Positions 48,066 through 63,537 of a DNA stretch of 64,000 nucleotides are shown here, piece by piece. A model generated the notes under the pieces. It searched no databases. It had not been told where the DNA came from and saw nothing but the letters and a program-made list of their open reading frames with translations. The stretch is from Isoetes taiwanensis. Its lineage: Eukaryota > Streptophyta > Lycopodiopsida > Isoetales > Isoetaceae. The first letter of the stretch is position 1, and each line of letters starts with the position of its first letter. The stretch lies in the NCBI GenBank assembly GCA_021234155.1, contig JAJEKV010000014.1, positions 7,953,563 through 8,017,562 of the forward strand, written 5' to 3'. The translations under genes were made by a program, and so were the position numbers.

Positions 48066-48550
48066 CGGATTCGCTTGAGCGAATCCTCTGGATTTGCTTA
48101 CGTGAATCAAGAAGATTCACTCAAGTGAATCCTCTTGATGACATGGCGTCCACGTCACTTATCAGGAGGATTCGCTTGAGCGAATCCTCAACCGTGGTTA
48201 CCAAAAATCCTTTGCAAAATCTCGAACCTTTAATGCATAGACTCGCATGCTTGAGAGGATTCACTTGAGTGAATCCTCTTGTGAGGATTCGCTTGAGTGA
48301 ATCCTCTCAAGCATTTATTGTCCTGACTTCCCATGCTTCAAAGCATGCTTGGGGGGATTCACTTAAGTGAATTCGCCTTTGAAAATTCGCTTGTGTGAAT
48401 CCCCCCAAGCTTTTATTTTGCACCATGCCCAATGCACATCATTATTGTAGCATGCTTGCAAGTTGCACCATGCAATGCGGCACCTTATTCTTTGCACAAT
48501 GGATGATGCTCATCATTGTGCTTGGGAGGATTCACATAAGCGAATCCTCC
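48066..48550. repeat. Cluster of 20-bp near-palindromes GGATTCGCTTGAGCGAATCC
   Basis: About nine copies of a near-perfect palindrome (consensus GGATTCRCTTGAGYGAATCC) in 485 bp, at about 48069, 48090, 48114, 48169, 48254, 48284, 48354, 48384 and 48528. Base changes on one arm are often matched on the other (GCTTGAGC versus ACTTGAGT). A smaller cluster is at 51124-51190. Confidence 0.9.
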
Positions 48551-48836
48551 AACATGCACCTATATCAGCAGGCGTAGGAATCTTGTCTGCCACAAATCTG
48601 GTATAAATTTGAGGCTTTTATGATTCGTTCATGCAAATCCTTGGCTGCTTTAAAGGCAACCCAAGGTGAATCCAATGGTGAAAAAAAAAATTCAAGAGCG
48701 AGAGCAAGATCGAGTTTGTGTAAGTTTTTTTTTCTAGCTAAGTTCTATGATCTTTTTTTTTTTGCTTACTATTTGTCTATTTCGCTTTGATCAATGTGTT
48801 TAATTAAATCATGTACCTCAGGGCATTAATTTATTA

Positions 48837-51060
48837 ATGGCCTATATCAATCTGGTTCAAATTTTAGTGGGTTCAATAGAAAATTTTTCTTGTTTGTGGT
48901 CGCAGTTTGTAGCGACAATGTCTTCTTCAGAGCCAGTGCCAGTCGTACACATGGACGAGCAACCGTTGCCTTTAAACTTAGAAAGTGGGGCCCAGAATCT
49001 AGCTCGCATTGGAAGCATCATGGAATGGTACGCTCAAAACCACTTGAATTTTGCACGACAGTACGTTCAGAAGGGTGATTTGGTGCCTCATCAGAAGGGT
49101 GATTCAAGTGGAAAGCGGTCGTGCCCCTTCAGTTGCACAGAGATGGATCTGCACTGTGGAGGGGTGCACCCACTTTGTTGACAGATTGCGCCGGGATCCT
49201 GTATTCCATGGTCTCACATGGGATGGGGCATGGGGACACCACCACAGCCACCATCGAGATCACTGGTGGCCCATTGAAAGACACTCCGGTCTTCGAGCCC
49301 AGGCAACGAGAAGTGCGGCTAGAATCGTAGCTGAGCGCGAGAGGGCAGCGCGACGACGACAAGATCCACAGATGGCCACCCGGATGTTTGCGGCCTCAGC
49401 CAGATATAGAGATGTAGCGAGGCAAGGCGCTACTATAATGCGTTTGCAACATATCCTGATACCCGAGGCAGCATTGGAAGCCTTTCCAGAGTGGCCAGAT
49501 GTTTTGTTGCACGAGGTCAGCACCCAGCATAGGCTGGAGTGTCAGAGACTGCAACCATTTCATGAAGGACGCATCAGAGTGCGGTCAGGTACCACAGATA
49601 GGGCTAGGCCCGATGATTGGGAAGCACATCAGCTTCTCAATGATTGAGCCATTGCACAGAGATTGGCAGGCCATATGCCAACAGAGCAGCAGCTACTAGC
49701 TGAGCTCATCCGGATACGGGGTTCTCACCGGGAGGAGAGTCCAGACCCATCTTCATATTCAGCTTCAAGGACTACTAGGATCTCCAATCCATCTGATCCC
49801 TCTTTTGCAGCGGAACAGGATAGACTGCATGCCGACATGGCCGAATTTGGTGCGAGCAGAGAGTAATATCTGAATCTAGGCCTCAGATGAGCGGTGCAAC
49901 TTCGATAGATCCAGAGTCTCCTCTCCCCATCGCATCTGTTCTCCCTGGGATGGATCCGACTCCGCCAGACTTGTATTTGTCCACTCCTCCTTCTATACAT
50001 CGCCTCTGCAGAGATAGGGCTAACCCTCCCAGGGGCGTCAGGTCTTTGATGACATTGTGAGCACTGCGATGGCTGGCACTGGCATGGCACATACCTTGAC
50101 CTCACCATTTCCGCCTGATTGTAGTGCCCAAGGAGTTGAGGCATGGATGAGAGACTGTGCACGTGGTTTCTTCTTGTACCACTTTGGTGAGTTTGACAGA
50201 CACACCATTCGGAGCTACTTGGTGTATGTGTCGATCGAAGATGGTCACAGCCCTACCGTCGGTCAGCACAGTTCCCCCTGCACTTGGACATCCCATCCAG
50301 GTTGCAGCTTCCAGTCCTCTTCTGGGAAGAGGTTAGGATAATCACACATTTTTATGGCTGGCAGATCACCGGCCACCTAAACATGGTCGTGCATCGTGCC
50401 ACAGCCACTCAAGAGGAAAGGGTGATCACTTGGATATGGTAGGAGGTCGCAGGGCCTGCATGTGATGTCCCCTGCATCCAAACCTTATCGCGGCATACGC
50501 TCCAGATGGGGAGTGGGAGAAGGGCCACCTCCGGGTGATTATGAGGTATTTCATGCATTAACTTTTGGAGATGCATCGTCATTGTCAACTAACATTACTC
50601 GTGTGTTTTTCTAGTTATCTGCAGCACATGTTGGGAGATGCAGATCGCCGAGAGTTGTTGGTGATAGACCCCCGAGTCTATCACGACTACACTCAGACTG
50701 AGCTATACAATGTATTGGTTGAGGATTGTGTGGCCCCGCTGCTCCCTGTAGAGCATCCTGACTGGGGATGAGTCCGCTTGATCCTTTGGTCCATCATCAC
50801 GAAGTAAATATGCAATTTCGTGTTTGAGTTCAAATGTTTAACGATCATGTTCAGGTTGAATGTCCATGTTCATGAGCTAATGAATGCCTATGCTTGCTTG
50901 CAGTAATCATTGGATGCTTGTGGCTCTCATACGTGATCAGGACCTACTGATCCGACTGGGATTAGGAGACGACGGTTATGTTGGTTAGTGGTACTTTGAC
51001 AACATGCCTGCCTGGGGTGTCTCAGGTGTCTGTATCAGCCTCGACGTACTTCGCTCGTGA
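48837..51060 (+). pseudogene. Unidentified decayed plus-strand gene, possibly MULE-associated
   Basis: Starts near 48918 (MSSSEPVPVVHMDEQPL) and continues in shifting frames with an Arg-rich helical stretch (AARIVAERERAARRRQ) at about 49310-49370. Further pieces are FLYHFGEFDRHTIRSYLVYV (about 50171-50230) and NHWMLVALI...WYFDNM (about 50908-51005). The last block is faintly like the His/Asp region of Ulp1-type proteases that some plant MULEs carry, but no catalytic Cys could be placed. It converges on the transposase gene to its right. Frameshifts and stops make it a relic; the family is unknown. Confidence 0.35.
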
Positions 51061-51123
51061 GTATTGATTGTGACCTTGTATTCCCACTTTCATGCGCCCA
51101 GCTGACTGACTAGAGTTTCCAGA

Positions 51124-51190
51124 GAGGATTCACTCAAGCGAATCCTTAGGATTCTCATAAGCAAATCCTTAGGATTCCAAAAAGCGAATC
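51124..51190. repeat. Second cluster of the 20-bp near-palindrome, 3 copies
   Basis: Three consecutive GGATTC...GAATCC/AAATCC units, related to the nine at 48066-48550. The two clusters bracket 2.5 kb of plus-strand open frames and may mark the ends of one element. Confidence 0.8.
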
Positions 51191-51611
51191 CTCTTTGGCT
51201 CATTTTGGGCCGCACACTTGCCATTATGTCCATCTCATTGAAGCTCTCTTTTCACAGGGCGACGGCTTGGGTCTTCGCGGTGCACCGACATGATACACGG
51301 AGTGGAGTCTGATGGCATCTGTATGAGTTGCTCAGTGCCGCTCAATGTATTACATAGTATCACATTTCAGTGTATTAATGTGATTGCATAGGGTGATCTC
51401 GTACAATGAAAACGTAATAACTGAAAAAGTATTGATGTAAATAATGTCAATGTGCTCAGTTGTTGCGATTCGATGTGTGCTCACTCGGAAGGCGGTGGCA
51501 TGGGTGCACAACCTGGCAAGGGGGGGCCAGGAAACAGTCAATAGTGTACTCCCGCTCCTCACAATACTCTTCAAAATGGCAAATTTTTGCCTGGGCGGCA
51601 AGAATGCCACC

Positions 51612-54600
51612 TCAATTGCGTTTGCACCTGGAGCCCAAGTTCCTCAGTCTATTGCGAAGCTGGTCCATGGTTTGCATACTCTCCCTTATGGCTTCAACAG
51701 TACGCCAGGCCAACTTATCGCAAGAACAACCATCGGCTATCTCATGGACCCTATCATACACTTCCAACCAATTGGACACACTCAACCTCTGCCACACCAT
51801 TGTCAAAGAAGGCGATGGTGACCCAGGCTGGTCTTTTTCAAGATGTGATGATGCCCCATCTGCCATTTCTGAATGCACAAAAAGATTAGAGACTTATATC
51901 CACATGTGTGATTAGAAACCTGATTAAGGATGATGTCCTATTAGAGCTTTGTGCAACTTCTTGCCCTTCTGCGAGGCCGCGGGCGGGTGCTCCCTCGCTG
52001 CAGCATGTGATGCACGCCACGTGTGAACTCTTGTGCGAGCATGTTGTTGTTGTCTGTCGTATCCGCCATGGAATATTTGCATTGGAGAGGGGAGGGGGGA
52101 GGGGGAGCTGCATCTCAGTGATACCGAATCTGTCTGCGGACCTTTGTCACCATTTCACGCACATCTGCTGGAGCAAGATCACCTGCATTCTGCAAACTCA
52201 CTTGTACTGTTTGGTGTTTAGCCATGAGCAATGCATCACATTTATGTAGCAGCGGTATTAGAACATCCACATCGTTTGCTGGTGTAGGCGGCCATGGAGG
52301 CATGGGTGGAATGAATTGACGATTGGGATATAACTTATTATACAACATGGGGTGACGGCTTGCAAGGAAGTAGTCTCCTGCGATGAGGTGCTTGGACACA
52401 GCAAGAGGAGATGGGCAATCGCAATACCGCATTCTCATCTCCGTCCCTCTGTCATCTGGCTAGCCATTGATAACCTTAGGTCATTAGCATCGTCCAGTAG
52501 GATGGTGTTAGGGTGTTCATCCAATGAATGAATAAGTGATTAAACACCTGCATGTTTCGTTGGATATGAGTGTGTACTATAACGTCCAAACTCAGCTGAA
52601 GAGAAGACAAGTGGTAAGACTGTGTCATCCCACAAATGGGCATATTACACGTGGCATACATACCAAGACTCCATCTTTCTAGGCAGCGAGTCAAGATTGT
52701 GCCTTCAGCTGGCAGAGTCCCGTCTGGAAAGCCTATGAGATGAGACACGAGCGTGTACATCCTTATATTAACTTTGCATTGCAAGGTTTGGGTCTTCAAT
52801 ACCCTCCAATGAGATTCCACATAGCTTATGGTGTCAATGTTTGCGTGGTTGAACATTCGTTTATGTCTTTGCCATTTACCATCCCGTGTTGCCCCATTGA
52901 GCCAGTTATTATTTAAGTACCTACATCGTATTACATCTTAGTTATTGCAAATGCCCGATTCACACAATTAATACTTGTCGTGCACTCACCCTTGTATGAC
53001 TTGGTTATGTCCGTAATTCTGTTGAAATTCTGCCAATCGAAGATGGTATGCTTGGACATAGGTTCGGTCATCAACTTTGATAGCCTCAATGCCACATCTC
53101 TCTTTAGCAACTCCCCATTCAAACGTGGCAGTGGATATATTGCAACCTGCTTTCACAAGCACGAGTGTCGTTCTCATCCAGAGACACAAAAAAAAGCACT
53201 TTCATTATACCTGCTCACCATCTTCCCAGCAATATTGGTCCGCTTCGACGACCTCAGTGATGGCACGTCTCTCGCAACCGTCCATGTCGATCATGATTGA
53301 CCTCGGCCTAATTGTACCCATGCGTTCAAAGACAAGTCAGAGCGCTATCTTCAAGGCATGGCACTGGTGCCCCTCGTCGGCCTTTACGCTGCAGAGCATG
53401 TAGAACACTGGGAACCCCACTCCTCCAATGATGGGTACAATCACTCCATACAATGGAAACTTCCATAAGTTTGTGCCAAATGTAGAATCCATAGCCCAAC
53501 CACCACCACCGCTCCAGCTTATAGCAGCCTCCAACATCTTATCATCTTGGATGACTAAGATCCATGGACGCATCATCGGGTCCAAGGCATTAGGATTCCA
53601 TGGATGGTGGAAAATTACCTTTCCAGATACTTTCCAATCGTCTATGCCATTCTCAAGACTCTTCCAATCCATTCCCAGACTTCCTCCTATGAGGTACTAT
53701 GTGATAAAGTTGAAGGATTGAAATATTTTTGAAAAGGAAATCGAGATATTATTTGGGAAAAAAAAGTTGCCATATTGAACCGAAGAAAATAATATCGAGA
53801 GTTAATTATCGTAATATTGACTATGAATTATGAGAAAGATAAAACAATAGTTGCTCCATGGAAGAACAATTTTCAAGGGCGCTTACCGAGAATCCTCTGC
53901 CGGTACGCTAGTTGCCAAACATCCTCCTGCGCCATCGTGAAGCGGTAAATGATACGTTCAATTGGACTTACTGTCAGACGTATTTCTGGTCCTCGTGCTC
54001 TTGCAAAGTCCAACACTGCACGAGTCATCTCGATACTCTGAAGCTCTTGTGCAGCAGCCCCTAGTAGTTCAGGGCAATGACCAGCCCTCTGCATTCGTGA
54101 AAGGGTCATGTCCCATATGTTCCGTGCGTCAGTATATTCGTGCAGCAGCAGATGACGCATTGTTTCCATGTGTTTTCACAGTCCACAACTGTACGGTGCA
54201 ACCTTCTGATCTGCCTATCCCCCCGGGTCCCTCTTCTACGCGGTTGCCTCCATCAGTGGCAGGCGAAGCCATCCACGATCTCACCTGTTACATCCCTCAC
54301 ACGTTGGTGGGAATGGACTAATCGAACACGATAAGCCATCTGAAGCTCAACCACCTTTTGCTCAAGGCCCTCCATGGTGCTCTCCTCATAGTAATTGAAG
54401 TCATCGTCTTTCATAATTTGGCCACTTTTGCATGTGCACACTTCCATGCGCTGCATTATGTACTCTTGCGAGATGCCATGGGTGTGTACACCAATTTCCC
54501 ATTCCTCTGAAATCTTTTAGGAGGTGGCAGTAATCCGCCGATGGGTGGTTCCATCTAGGTGTGCCAGGGCAACTAGCTGGCTGCATAGCTCCACATAAGG

Positions 54601-55095
54601 CACTAACTTGTGAGACCCAGTTATGCATCTATACAACCAACCGCTAGAGTCTGCATTGCATGCAAGTTCATCATAGTATGCAGCCCACCAGTGCATTAGG
54701 CAGATATGGCTCTCGACATGGGCCCTGCCGCTTCTTTGCAGCATCGGGGGTAAGTGGGGATGAGCAGCACTTACTTCTGATGGAATGGGAACATAGTGTT
54801 GCATTAAGCACAGCCTCATCAACCCATATGCAGACTGGTTGAATGCATAACCATTCCCAGACCTGGCACGAAGCCATTGCATTGGGTCCGAGTAAAGAGC
54901 GGCCAATTCCTGTGCAAGTTGCTGGGAATCTTGGTTGGGAGTCATACTCGAGGTAACATGGGCACTTGGACTGCCAACATTGGTATTGCAGCCCACAGCG
55001 TCATGAATGTCATACTCACTGTCATTTTCATCTGAAATCTCATTAATTGAATCATCGGTGTCTGCCTCTACCATGGTCTTGCACTCTATTTGCAA
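51612..55095 (-). pseudogene. Mutator-like (MULE) transposase with SWIM motif, decayed
   Basis: Minus-strand pieces in order: an acidic N-terminus (55095-54517), a linker (54169-53873) and the DDE-type core. The core has AMDSTFGTN (about 53495-53470) followed by LYGVIVPIIGGVGFPVFYML, a second Asp block MIDMDGCERRAI (about 53295-53260), an exon after an apparent intron (about 53153-52990) and ISYVESHWRVLK (about 52825-52790). A C-terminal CDCPSPLAVSKHLIAG (about 52425-52375) fits the CxC...CxH SWIM zinc motif with Ser in place of the third Cys. This order is typical of MULE transposases. It is broken across at least six frames, some perhaps introns. Element ends were not found with certainty. 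Confidence 0.65.
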
Positions 55096-56790
<1,695 letters not shown>

Positions 56791-56815
56791 ATTTTATTTA
56801 AGTCCATGAGACCAT
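56791..56815 (-). mobile_element. 25-bp extreme 5'-truncated LINE end
   Basis: Matches the terminal 25 bases of copy E (55656-55680) at 24 of 25 positions and sits between GA tracts. It ends inside the 3' hairpin. It reads as a target-primed insertion that aborted after about 25 nucleotides. Confidence 0.65.
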
Positions 56816-56909
56816 GAGAGAGAGAGAGAAGAGAGAGAATAGAAGGGAGGGGGGAAAGACAAATGAAATGATTTTATTTTAGAGAGAAAGAAATGAATAG
56901 AAAGAAAGA
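56816..56909 (-). repeat. Degenerate TC/CTTT tract, possibly holding another LINE scrap
   Basis: Interrupted GA and GAAA repeats between copy D and the 25-bp scrap. The minus-strand block AAAATAAAATCATTTCATTT (about 56867-56886) resembles the last bases of copies B and E, so a second short insertion is possible. Confidence 0.45.
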
Positions 56910-58352
<1,443 letters not shown>

Positions 58353-58375
58353 GATTTGTATTATTTCGTCTTGTC

Positions 58376-58389
58376 AGACCATCAGGTCT
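58376..58389 (-). other. Conserved 3' hairpin of the (TC)n LINE (copy C)
   Basis: AGACC-ATCA-GGTCT on the plus strand, about 26 bases from the microsatellite. Equivalent hairpins are in copy A (63554), B (63173), D (56914) and E (55674). The stem is AGACC/GGTCT in B, C and E and AGGCC/GGCCT in A, a compensated change. A likely RT recognition element for 3' priming. Confidence 0.7.
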
Positions 58390-58414
58390 ATAAGACAGAG
58401 TACAACCATAAAAC

Positions 58415-61400
58415 TTATCCAAAACCAAATATCATATCATCTGGCAAGTACTCATCGAGTTGCTCGCCATCGCTCTCTTCTTCCTCGTCTCCGCTGGACT
58501 CTACAACATGCTTGATTGCTGCCTCCCTCAGGGCCAACATATCAATTAAAAAACTACCTACTATAGTAGCTGGCATATCGAAGAATTGTTGTAGATTAAG
58601 TATACTGAAACCAAACCTATCCCGCAGGGCTTGATACGCTGGACAGAGTAAAATTGCATGTTCCTCGTCCTCTATTTCATCTGACCCACATGCCTGGCAC
58701 GTTCGGTATTCCCTCTGAATGTTATACCACCTGCCAACCTCTACACTTAAGTGGTGCGCACTCAGCCTCATCCGGCAGATAGCATGCCTTTTTGCTAGGG
58801 AGAGGTTCTCACCCAAGTACCTCATTGCCTGTAGTGTTGGATTCATCTTCTCCCTATACTGCAACATTTTGATACCAGGTGTGTGCCATATTCTTGATTG
58901 AACGGTGTCTCTTACCCAGTCATGGATTTGGTTCTTATTGCGTGCCAAGTCATGGATTTGGTTCTTATTGCGTGCCAAGTCTTGAATCTGAAGACCCCAT
59001 TTTTGTAGCCAGTTCATACCATCTGCATACCATCCCTTATCCATTGTCGCATTTAGTGCTAGCCGCGGGTAACTTTCTTCCTCTAACCCTTCCATCCTGC
59101 TTAAATATGTTAAGAAGCGACATAAAGCTTCACATTCCAGCTGCATCATACCGCATTCTACCAGCATCATGTCATACGGGGTCTGCATTTTAACTCCAAG
59201 CTCAGTGTGTAGAAACTTTTTCTGCACTCGCTCTATTTTTTGCCATAGCTCAAGTGAGAGTCCGGGCCCCCAGACTTCACATCCATATAACACTACTGTC
59301 TATACTAGTGTTTTGAACATCTTTTTTAGCTCAAAGTTCCAGATATCTGCCTTTAAACATTTCTTTTGCATAGCAAAGAACGCTTTCAACCCTCCATTAA
59401 CCCTCTGCTCCACCGTTTGATTCCACCTAAAGTGCTTGTCTACAATGAGCCCTAGATATTTGTAGGTGCTATAAATCTCTACTGACTCCCCTTTATATGA
59501 AAATGTATAGTTCTGATCCAGGTTAGTTCCAAATATCACAATTTTGGTCTTTCCCAAATTGACTTTCATACCTGTTACATCACAAAATGTCGATAGTGTG
59601 TCCAAGTGTTTCTGCATCCCCTCTTTACTGCGTGATAGCAATACAATGTCGTCCGCGTAGAGTAGCAAGAGAATGACATGCCCTGCAAGTCTTACCCCAT
59701 CTCCCCCCTGCATGGTTATCCACCTCTCTAAATCGTCTATGAAAATTCCAAACAAGGTTGGTGATAAAGGACATCCTTGTTTGACACCAGAATTGCTCTC
59801 CACTTGCACATCATTATGATCAAAAGGGAAGGATAGTTTTACAATAACCCTCTCATATATCAACCTTACTGCATTTCTTAGTTGTTCTGGCACTGCAATT
59901 CGTTCCAAGCTTTCCCACAAATTCCCCCGATGAACCATGTCAAACGCTTTAGTGAAATCTACAAATCCTGCAAACATAGGTTTTCTTGTCCCTTTTACTG
60001 TGTCTATCATAGCTCGGAAGGTCACTAGGTGATCAGTAGTGCATTTTCTTGGCCTAAAGCCTGCTTGCCCCTTAGCTCGGACATTATGCATCTCTGCCCA
60101 AACACTAATCTTGCTTTCAATAATATTGGCAAATAGCTTTGCAAAAAGATTGCTTACCATAATCATGCGGTAGTTATTCGGGTCGCGCTCATTACCAGCT
60201 TTATGTATGGGTACAACCCTGTTGATTTGCCATTCTGTGGGGAAACCTTCTTGCGTTGCATCATTGAACATCTGTGTTATTTTGCTTGCTACTCCCCCTC
60301 CTGCCCATTTGAGCATTTCAGCCACTAAGCCCAATGTATCTGCCGCTTTTCCATTAGCCAGTTTGTTCAAACCTTCACATACATCATTGATGGTGAATGA
60401 GAAATGGGTCCTGATTTTCTGTTGGTTTTTTGGTATATCATTGATGTGATAAAGACTTTGGACTTGTGCCACAAGATCCTCCAATTGCAAATGCTGCGTA
60501 TGTTGCCTCCTTTCTTTCATCTTTTTCCAAAACTTGTTAGGGTCAATCACCAAGCTAGCAACCAGCTCCTCTTGCTTAAGTCGCAGGAATGCTCTTTTCT
60601 TATATCTGACCAGCCTTTTGTAGCTTTTAATCAATTCCATTCTGTACCCCCCTTGTGCACCTTTATATTGTTCCCTCTTAAGTTTGCATTCTTCATCGAA
60701 CCACCCATTGCAGGGTAGACCTTTTTCCCGCCTTCCTGAGCTAAAACATGTATTTGCTGCCTCTAGCACCAAAGAGGTCAAAACCTCGCTTATCTTTGCA
60801 GCACCCTGGGGCCATGCTGTGCCTCCCACCCGTTGCTCGCAATATGTCATATATTGCTCTGCCTTTTTCTGATTCACCCGTATACCTCCCTTGCTAGTTT
60901 CCTTCTCTTGCTTAATTTCCCCCGTTGCAGCAATGTGTACTATCATTGGGACATGATCCGATTCTTTCCTAATGTCTGATACATGCAAGTATGTCACTTG
61001 CTCCGCAAATAGCTCAGATGCGATAAAGTAATCCACAATACTCTTTCCTTTACAGGTGCACTTATCCGTGCTTGCAAAACGCTTAACCCCATTGTAAATC
61101 ACAAGGTTTAGACCGCTGCACATTCCCAATAAATGGTTTCCCATTGCGGTAGGCCACTTATCTGTATCCGATGTGATGCGATTCCAACCTGCCAGTTCTA
61201 ACTCACCTTCATCCATTTGATTCATCCAGATAGGATCCCCACTGCTGCTTGCTAATGATGCTTGTTTCCCCGCGGTTCGCGCATTGAAATCTCCTATCAA
61301 AACAACCTCTCCTAACTCCGTTAGCTCTAAGCTGTCTAGCTCCAGCTGCTGGAATGGATCCTCAAAATCTAAGCCATATCTTTGGTATGTGTGCTTTTGT

Positions 61401-61733
61401 AATGGTGGAAAGTAACATCCTGCAATAAAGACCCGTCTGCCATCCTTTCCCGGTATTTCCACCCATATAAATTGCTTGGTATCTCGTTTTATGACCAACT
61501 GTTCTTACGTAGCACGCAATCCCCCCATATCCTCTCCTGCGCCACCCTTTTCTATTCCATGTTGAATGCAGAACCACGAACCCTGGTATTTCTGGAAGCC
61601 CGCTTTCTTCATGCTCCCAAGTCTCTACAAAAAATGCCATATCTACTGATGCTAGTACATCTCCCATCTCCTCAACCTTTCCCTTGTTTAGATGATTGAT
61701 GTTCCATGCAAGTAACCTGATGGCCTGTATTTC
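58415..61733 (-). pseudogene. LINE copy C ORF2: APE endonuclease, RT, zinc knuckle (about 1,100 codons)
   Basis: Follows the ORF1 UAG in the same frame with no Met before the first endonuclease motif (LLAWNINHLNKGK). Endonuclease: FFVETWEHEE, VLIGDFNAR and SDHVPM. RT: GQAGFRPRKCTTDHL, FAGFVDFTKAFDMV, NSGVKQGCPLSPTLF and LLLYADDIVLLSR. Thumb/linker: [19 protein letters not shown]-terminal knuckle: CQACGSDEIEDEEHAILLC. One frameshift lies near 61500 inside the endonuclease, and an in-frame TAG near 59300 replaces a codon that is Gln in copy D. A 30-bp duplication (58919-58978) repeats LARNKNQIHD. Otherwise the frame is open. Confidence 0.9.
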
Positions 61734-63005
61734 CTATGCGTCCCCAATGATGCAAACCTTGCCGCGCTTCCAAACAGCTTTTTGGTTATTCTGCCTTGCC
61801 TCCTTGAATTTTTGCATTTCTATCTTATGCTGCTGAAACTGTTCTTGAGTGAGGTCCTCGTTAATCCAAATGTTCTTACCTTTAAGCTTGGTTCTTGTTT
61901 GCAATACCCTCATTTTATCATCCCTGCTACTGAGTTTGACAATAATATTTCTGGGTTTGTCCCCTTTCTTACCTACACGATATGTTTCAACCGGGTTAAC
62001 CGACGGAACCTCCAATGTGCTAAACAGATTCAAGACCTCTTGTTTGATATTCTCATCTTCTTTCTCTGCTAATCCAGCTATTCGGATATTTAGTGCTCGC
62101 TTTGCCCTGTCCTGTTGCTCCAGAACATCAGTCATTCTGTTATTTAATTTTTCTACCACCTCTTTCCAAGATCCTGGGTCAGCATCTTCTCCGTCAGACA
62201 CATCTTCCTTGTTTTTAAGAATTTCAATTTCATGGCGTAGTTCCTGATTCTCTGCCTTTAATTCTTCCAGGGTACTCGCAATGCCATGGTTTTCTGCCTT
62301 CAGTTCTAGCAATGTATTAGAGATCTGTTGTAGGGCACGTACCATTTCTGCTTCTCTTTTTGCTGCTTCTATTCGTGAGTGCTCCATTGAATCCCACATC
62401 TTCATGATCAAGGTGATTATATTCGATTCCTCCATGTTACCCTGCTGCCAGGAATTCATAACCTTTTGGGTGCCCGTATTTTCTGCTATGGATAATGATG
62501 CAGTGAGCAGATTCGAGTTCCCTGCTTTAGGGAGATTCAGATCCCCTGTTTTCCCTGTTATGCGCCCAGTAACCTTCTGCGAGACAAAGCCCCCTGTTTT
62601 CAGATTTGGATTCCCTGTAACGAGGTTCAAATCCTCTGTTTTTCTGGTTATGAATGATCCAGTAGCCATCTGCGGAATCCCTGATGTAAAGCCCCCTGTT
62701 TTTACCCAGGGCCCATCTGCCACCAGCGAATCCAAGCCCACCACTGATTCCGACTGCCCCTGCGACAGCAACAGGTCTTCCAATGCATCAACATCCACGT
62801 TTTCTGCGCTGCTACCTGAGTCTTCCGATTCCGACCTCTCCACTGCTATATCTGATTTTTTTATGTTTATTTTTGGATGAACAATCCCCTCCACTATGTC
62901 GGGCGCTACTGCAACAGCCCCCGAGCCAGACGATGACCCTGCCCCCTCGGTTTTCCTGCTTCCAACTCCCTCGTATTTTTTCTTTGCCCTAGTTTTGTGC
63001 GCCAT
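61734..63005 (-). CDS. LINE copy C ORF1 protein, 423 aa
   Basis: Starts [13 protein letters not shown] at the ATG three bases from the TC tract; the frame is open further upstream only as Leu-Ser repeats. It has a low-complexity N-terminal half with recurring TGGF/TG-type repeats and a coiled coil at about residues 230-290 ([20 protein letters not shown]). An RRM-like fold follows ([20 protein letters not shown] ... [20 protein letters not shown]) and then a basic C-terminal domain. This coiled-coil/RRM/CTD order is that of vertebrate L1 ORF1p-type RNA chaperones rather than the DUF4283 type usual in plant L1s. The frame is intact. Confidence 0.88.
   Translation of the reverse strand: MAHKTRAKKKYEGVGSRKTEGAGSSSGSGAVAVAPDIVEGIVHPKINIKKSDIAVERSESEDSGSSAENVDVDALEDLLLSQGQSESVVGLDSLVADGPWVKTGGFTSGIPQMATGSFITRKTEDLNLVTGNPNLKTGGFVSQKVTGRITGKTGDLNLPKAGNSNLLTASLSIAENTGTQKVMNSWQQGNMEESNIITLIMKMWDSMEHSRIEAAKREAEMVRALQQISNTLLELKAENHGIASTLEELKAENQELRHEIEILKNKEDVSDGEDADPGSWKEVVEKLNNRMTDVLEQQDRAKRALNIRIAGLAEKEDENIKQEVLNLFSTLEVPSVNPVETYRVGKKGDKPRNIIVKLSSRDDKMRVLQTRTKLKGKNIWINEDLTQEQFQQHKIEMQKFKEARQNNQKAVWKRGKVCIIGDA

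Positions 63006-63454
<449 letters not shown>

Positions 63455-63534
<80 letters not shown>
63455..63534 (+). repeat. (GA)40 microsatellite
   Basis: A pure GA tract between copies A and B. Confidence 0.98.

Positions 63535-63537
<3 letters not shown>

Noticed and set aside
48066-48550. CRISPR array
   Set aside because: The repeats are palindromic, unevenly spaced and mutually diverged, with no cas genes, in a plant genome.
49129-49523. Minus-strand frames opposite the 49-kb plus-strand gene
   Set aside because: They mirror the plus-strand coding region and have no family features of their own.
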